Of a stretch of 41,142 bases of DNA, positions 39,094 through 41,142 are shown in pieces (the stretch's first letter is position 1; every line of letters begins with the position of its first letter). Made by a program: the position numbers and the translations under genes. Below the pieces are notes generated by a model. It ran no database searches. It worked only from the letters and a program-made list of their open reading frames with translations, and was not told the DNA's origin. Source of the DNA: Sphingopyxis sp. (lineage in GTDB: Bacteria > Pseudomonadota > Alphaproteobacteria > Sphingomonadales > Sphingomonadaceae); assembly GCF_016463645.1 (NCBI RefSeq), contig NZ_JAEMQX010000026.1, positions 1 through 41,142 on the forward strand, read 5' to 3'.

Positions 39094-39609
39094 TCAGAGC
39101 GCGGAGCCGTTCGAGCTGACGCCGGGAGACGAGCCTAGGATCGCACTGCCTGCTGGCGCGGGATCGAATTTCCTCGCCCCGCACCAGCAGGCGCAGTCGT
39201 TACCCGGCCCGCCATCGCAGATTGCGCAGGTGCGAAGATCTGCATCGGTTGCTAGCGTAGACAGATCTTCAGCTTGTGTGGCGAGGTTCGCCATCGCGGT
39301 TCGCTCGGCGAGAAATTCAGCAAGGCGTGCCGTGTCGTCGTGGTGCGGCGTCCACCGCGTGCAGGCACGTGCAAGTTGCCGCCAGATTTGGATTGGGAAG
39401 CAGTTGCCGGCGACCATATGGACGCTGCCGTCGCCGCAGCCGTTCGCCAGCAGTGCGCCGGGTGCGAGCGTAGCTTCGGGATCAAAGGTGAGAATGGCTG
39501 CGGCCTCGTATTCGACATCGCTGAGCACGAGCGTCAGCGAGGCGATATCGGTGACGAGGCCGGGCGCGTCTTCTGCACGCGCGCAAGGTTTTGCCGCAAA
39601 GTAGGGCAT
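39094..39609 (-). CDS. Unrecognised 171-residue protein with a cysteine cluster
   Basis: This small protein starts M-P-Y-F-A-A-K-P-C-A-R and has a beta-rich first half. Near residues 128-145 lies a cluster C-A-I-C-D-G-G-P-G-N-D-C-A-C-W-C-G-A, with two C-x2-C or C-x-C type pairs that look like a metal-binding knuckle. No family is recognised. The ribosome site GAAGGAA precedes ATG 39609. It is the first intact gene of a minus-strand group that includes the 269-residue gene. Confidence 0.65.
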   Translation of the reverse strand: MPYFAAKPCARAEDAPGLVTDIASLTLVLSDVEYEAAAILTFDPEATLAPGALLANGCGDGSVHMVAGNCFPIQIWRQLARACTRWTPHHDDTARLAEFLAERTAMANLATQAEDLSTLATDADLRTCAICDGGPGNDCACWCGARKFDPAPAGSAILGSSPGVSSNGSAL

Positions 39610-39705
39610 GGTTTGTTTCCTTCGGATTTGGCTGACGGACGACGGTCGACTCGCGAGCCGCCCGCATGATCGAAGTCTGGGGTTGCAGCGCAGTACTCGG
39701 CGTGC

Positions 39706-39840
39706 TCAGTCTTCGCCGTAGAGCATGATGGTAATGACGCGCACGGTGCGCGACGCGTCGGTCGGATCTTCCGAACCGTACTGCAGGCTCGGGTCATAAT
39801 AGATCCTATGCAGATCGGTTTCGGCTATTCCGTTGAACCG
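39706..39840 (-). pseudogene. C-terminal remnant of a minus-strand gene cut by the IS110 element
   Basis: A 44-codon open stretch has no plausible start near its upstream end. It runs from a stop codon in the IS region (39841-39843) to a TGA at 39706-39708. It reads F-N-G-I-A-E-T-D-L-H-R-I-Y-Y-D-P-S-L, then Q-Y-G-S-E-D-P-T-D-A-S-R-T-V-R-V-I-T-I-M-L-Y-G-E-D, which looks like real protein sequence. It lies in the same direction as the genes after it. The likely explanation is loss of the 5' part when the IS110 element inserted, with the element's left end somewhere near 39800-39860. Confidence 0.45.
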
Positions 39841-39863
39841 TCAACTTTCGCGGAGAACGTCTC

Positions 39864-41015
39864 ATGGAGAACCAGTCATCGGATTATTGCGTTCAGACCT
39901 CTGTCATTGTCAGCGTCGAACTCAGCAAACGCACTTGGCTTGTGGCATCGCTTACGCCAGGTGCGGCTAAGATCTCGCTGCGTACGATTCCCGCGGGCGA
40001 CAGCGCAGCCCTACTCGGTCACCTTCGCAATCTCGAAAGCAAGACGGGCGAGCGTATTGGTAAGCCCGCCGCCATTCGCCTATGCTTCGAGATCGGCTAT
40101 GATGGCTTCTGGCTGGCACGACTGTTGCGGGCAAATGGCATCGATACTTACGTTCTTGATCCTGCCAGCTTCCTTGTATCGCGCCGCGGCAAGCGCGTGA
40201 AGACTGACCGCATCGACGCCGAAGCCATGATCGGTATCCTCAAAGCCTATCTCGCAGGTGACAAAAGCGTGTGTCGTGTCGTGGATGTGCCAACGCCGGA
40301 TGAGGAAGATGCGCGCCGAGTCATGCGCGAGCGTGGCGATCTTGTGCACGAGCGCACCCGGATTATTTCGCGAATTAGGGGACTACTGGCCTTACAAGGC
40401 ATCCAGTCGGTCAAAGCGATCAGCGGCGGTGACTGGTCAAAGCAACTCGACGATATGCGTACCGGCGATGGACGGCTGCTGCCGCCAAACCTTCGTCGCC
40501 AGATTGAGCGGTGCTTCGGTCGCCTCGAGCTGCTCAATGAACAGATCAAAAGCATTGAACGCGACCGCGCCGATGTGGTTCTGGACGAAGCCTCGACGTT
40601 TCCGTGCCGCGAAAAAGCGATCCGTCTCGAGCAACTCAAGGGCATCGGTGCCAACAGCGCAGTGATGCTTGTTGCCGAGGTGTTTTGCCGCAAGTTTGAA
40701 AGCCGACGACACGTCGCTGCTTTTCTTGGGCTGGCCCCCGCGCCCTACGCGAGTGGAGACGTCTCACGCGATCAGGGCATTAGCAAGGCTGGCAACCACG
40801 GAACGCGCGTTCTGATGGTGGAGCTTGCGTGGTGTTGGCTACGATATCAGCCAAGCAGCGAGTTGGCGGTTTGGTATCGCAACCGCTTCAAGGGAAACGG
40901 CGGGCGCGCGGCCAAGGTCGGGATTGTGGCGCTCGCCCGAAAATTGCTAATCGCGCTTTGGCGCTTCGTGGAAACCGGACTGGTCCCGCAGGGCGCCGAG
41001 CTCCGCGCCGTCTGA
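39864..41015 (+). CDS. IS110-family transposase
   Basis: A 383-residue IS110-family (DEDD plus serine) recombinase. The N-terminal RuvC-like domain has S-V-E-L-S-K-R-T-W (where most relatives have D in the first position), then D-P-A-S-F-L-V-S-R-R-G-K-R-V-K-T-D-R-I-D-A-E-A-M. The coiled-coil middle (about 145-255) contains H-E-R-T-R-I-I-S-R-I-R-G-L-L. The C-terminal Transposase_20 domain has L-K-G-I-G-A-N-S-A and G-I-S-K-A-G-N-H-G-T-R with the nucleophilic serine. The gene is intact. The element's ends are not flanked by classical inverted repeats, and its right boundary may lie outside the window. Confidence 0.93.
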   Translation: MENQSSDYCVQTSVIVSVELSKRTWLVASLTPGAAKISLRTIPAGDSAALLGHLRNLESKTGERIGKPAAIRLCFEIGYDGFWLARLLRANGIDTYVLDPASFLVSRRGKRVKTDRIDAEAMIGILKAYLAGDKSVCRVVDVPTPDEEDARRVMRERGDLVHERTRIISRIRGLLALQGIQSVKAISGGDWSKQLDDMRTGDGRLLPPNLRRQIERCFGRLELLNEQIKSIERDRADVVLDEASTFPCREKAIRLEQLKGIGANSAVMLVAEVFCRKFESRRHVAAFLGLAPAPYASGDVSRDQGISKAGNHGTRVLMVELAWCWLRYQPSSELAVWYRNRFKGNGGRAAKVGIVALARKLLIALWRFVETGLVPQGAELRAV

Positions 41016-41142
41016 TGCCTATGTTGCAACAGGCTCAATAAGGCGACGCGGGTTGGTGCGATGCGTGACCGGGAAGATTGATGGCGCCTAGCCGCTCTTA
41101 TGCACCAAGGGGTGTCTGAGCGGTAGGCGGGAGTAGCGTAAA
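41016..41142 (+). mobile_element. 3' non-coding part of the IS110 element (window end)
   Basis: The 127 bases after the transposase have no gene. IS110-family elements carry non-coding ends that can encode a guide (bridge) RNA, on the 5' side in the IS110 group and on the 3' side in the IS1111 group. Here the 5' side seems short if the remnant at 39706-39840 is host DNA, so the RNA would more likely be in this 3' part. The end of the element cannot be located. Confidence 0.4.

Overview
The window looks like part of a large conjugative plasmid (or integrative conjugative element) of an alphaproteobacterium, most likely a sphingomonad such as Sphingobium, Novosphingobium or Sphingomonas. The reasons are the high GC content, the F-type transfer gene set in the order known from sphingomonad plasmids (with a dsbC gene between traB and traV and an S26 peptidase between trbI and traW), a MucR/Ros regulator, and small DUF736 and DUF2493 proteins typical of alphaproteobacterial plasmids. 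No replication or partition gene is visible. All family assignments were made by reading the translated sequence; no database search was possible.

Layout. Bases 3-299 are the tail of a Tn3-family transposase. From 622 to 20050 lies the mating-pair-formation block. A small divergent protein with two ribbon-helix-helix-like halves (622-1020) precedes a tightly coupled plus-strand operon: traA (pilin), traL, traE, traK, traB, dsbC, traV, traC, an unknown membrane protein, trbI, an S26 signal peptidase, traW, a second unknown membrane protein, traU, trbC, traN, traF, traH and traG. Many neighbours overlap by 1-4 bases (ATGA, GTGA, TGATG). Together they would build the pilus and the cell-envelope channel. 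DsbC and TraF, both with CxxC motifs, fit the cysteine-rich TraN and TraU.

Bases 20054-26062 are an accessory region: a small membrane protein, an unknown 344-residue protein, a VapBC-type toxin-antitoxin pair, a minus-strand arsenic operon (arsR-arsC-aqpS-arsH, with an aquaglyceroporin instead of an ArsB pump), a winged-helix-like protein and a MucR/Ros regulator that has lost zinc ligands.

Bases 26126-32044 are the DNA-processing block on the minus strand: an RHH accessory protein, the TraD coupling ATPase, a MobF relaxase-helicase and a small protein. The 444-base gap before it (32045-32488) holds direct repeats, two strong palindromes and a stretch resembling the F plasmid nic site. It is the best oriT candidate.

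Bases 32489-39609 carry small plasmid accessory genes (DUF6437-like, DUF2493, DUF736, DUF7673-like), an XRE regulator with a tandem palindromic operator, a cysteine-rich PP-loop (PAPS-reductase-like) protein and several unknown proteins. This region is rich in perfect GC hairpins and includes a 256-bp interrupted palindrome (35048-35303). The window ends in an IS110-family element (transposase 39864-41015) that appears to have cut off the start of a minus-strand gene.
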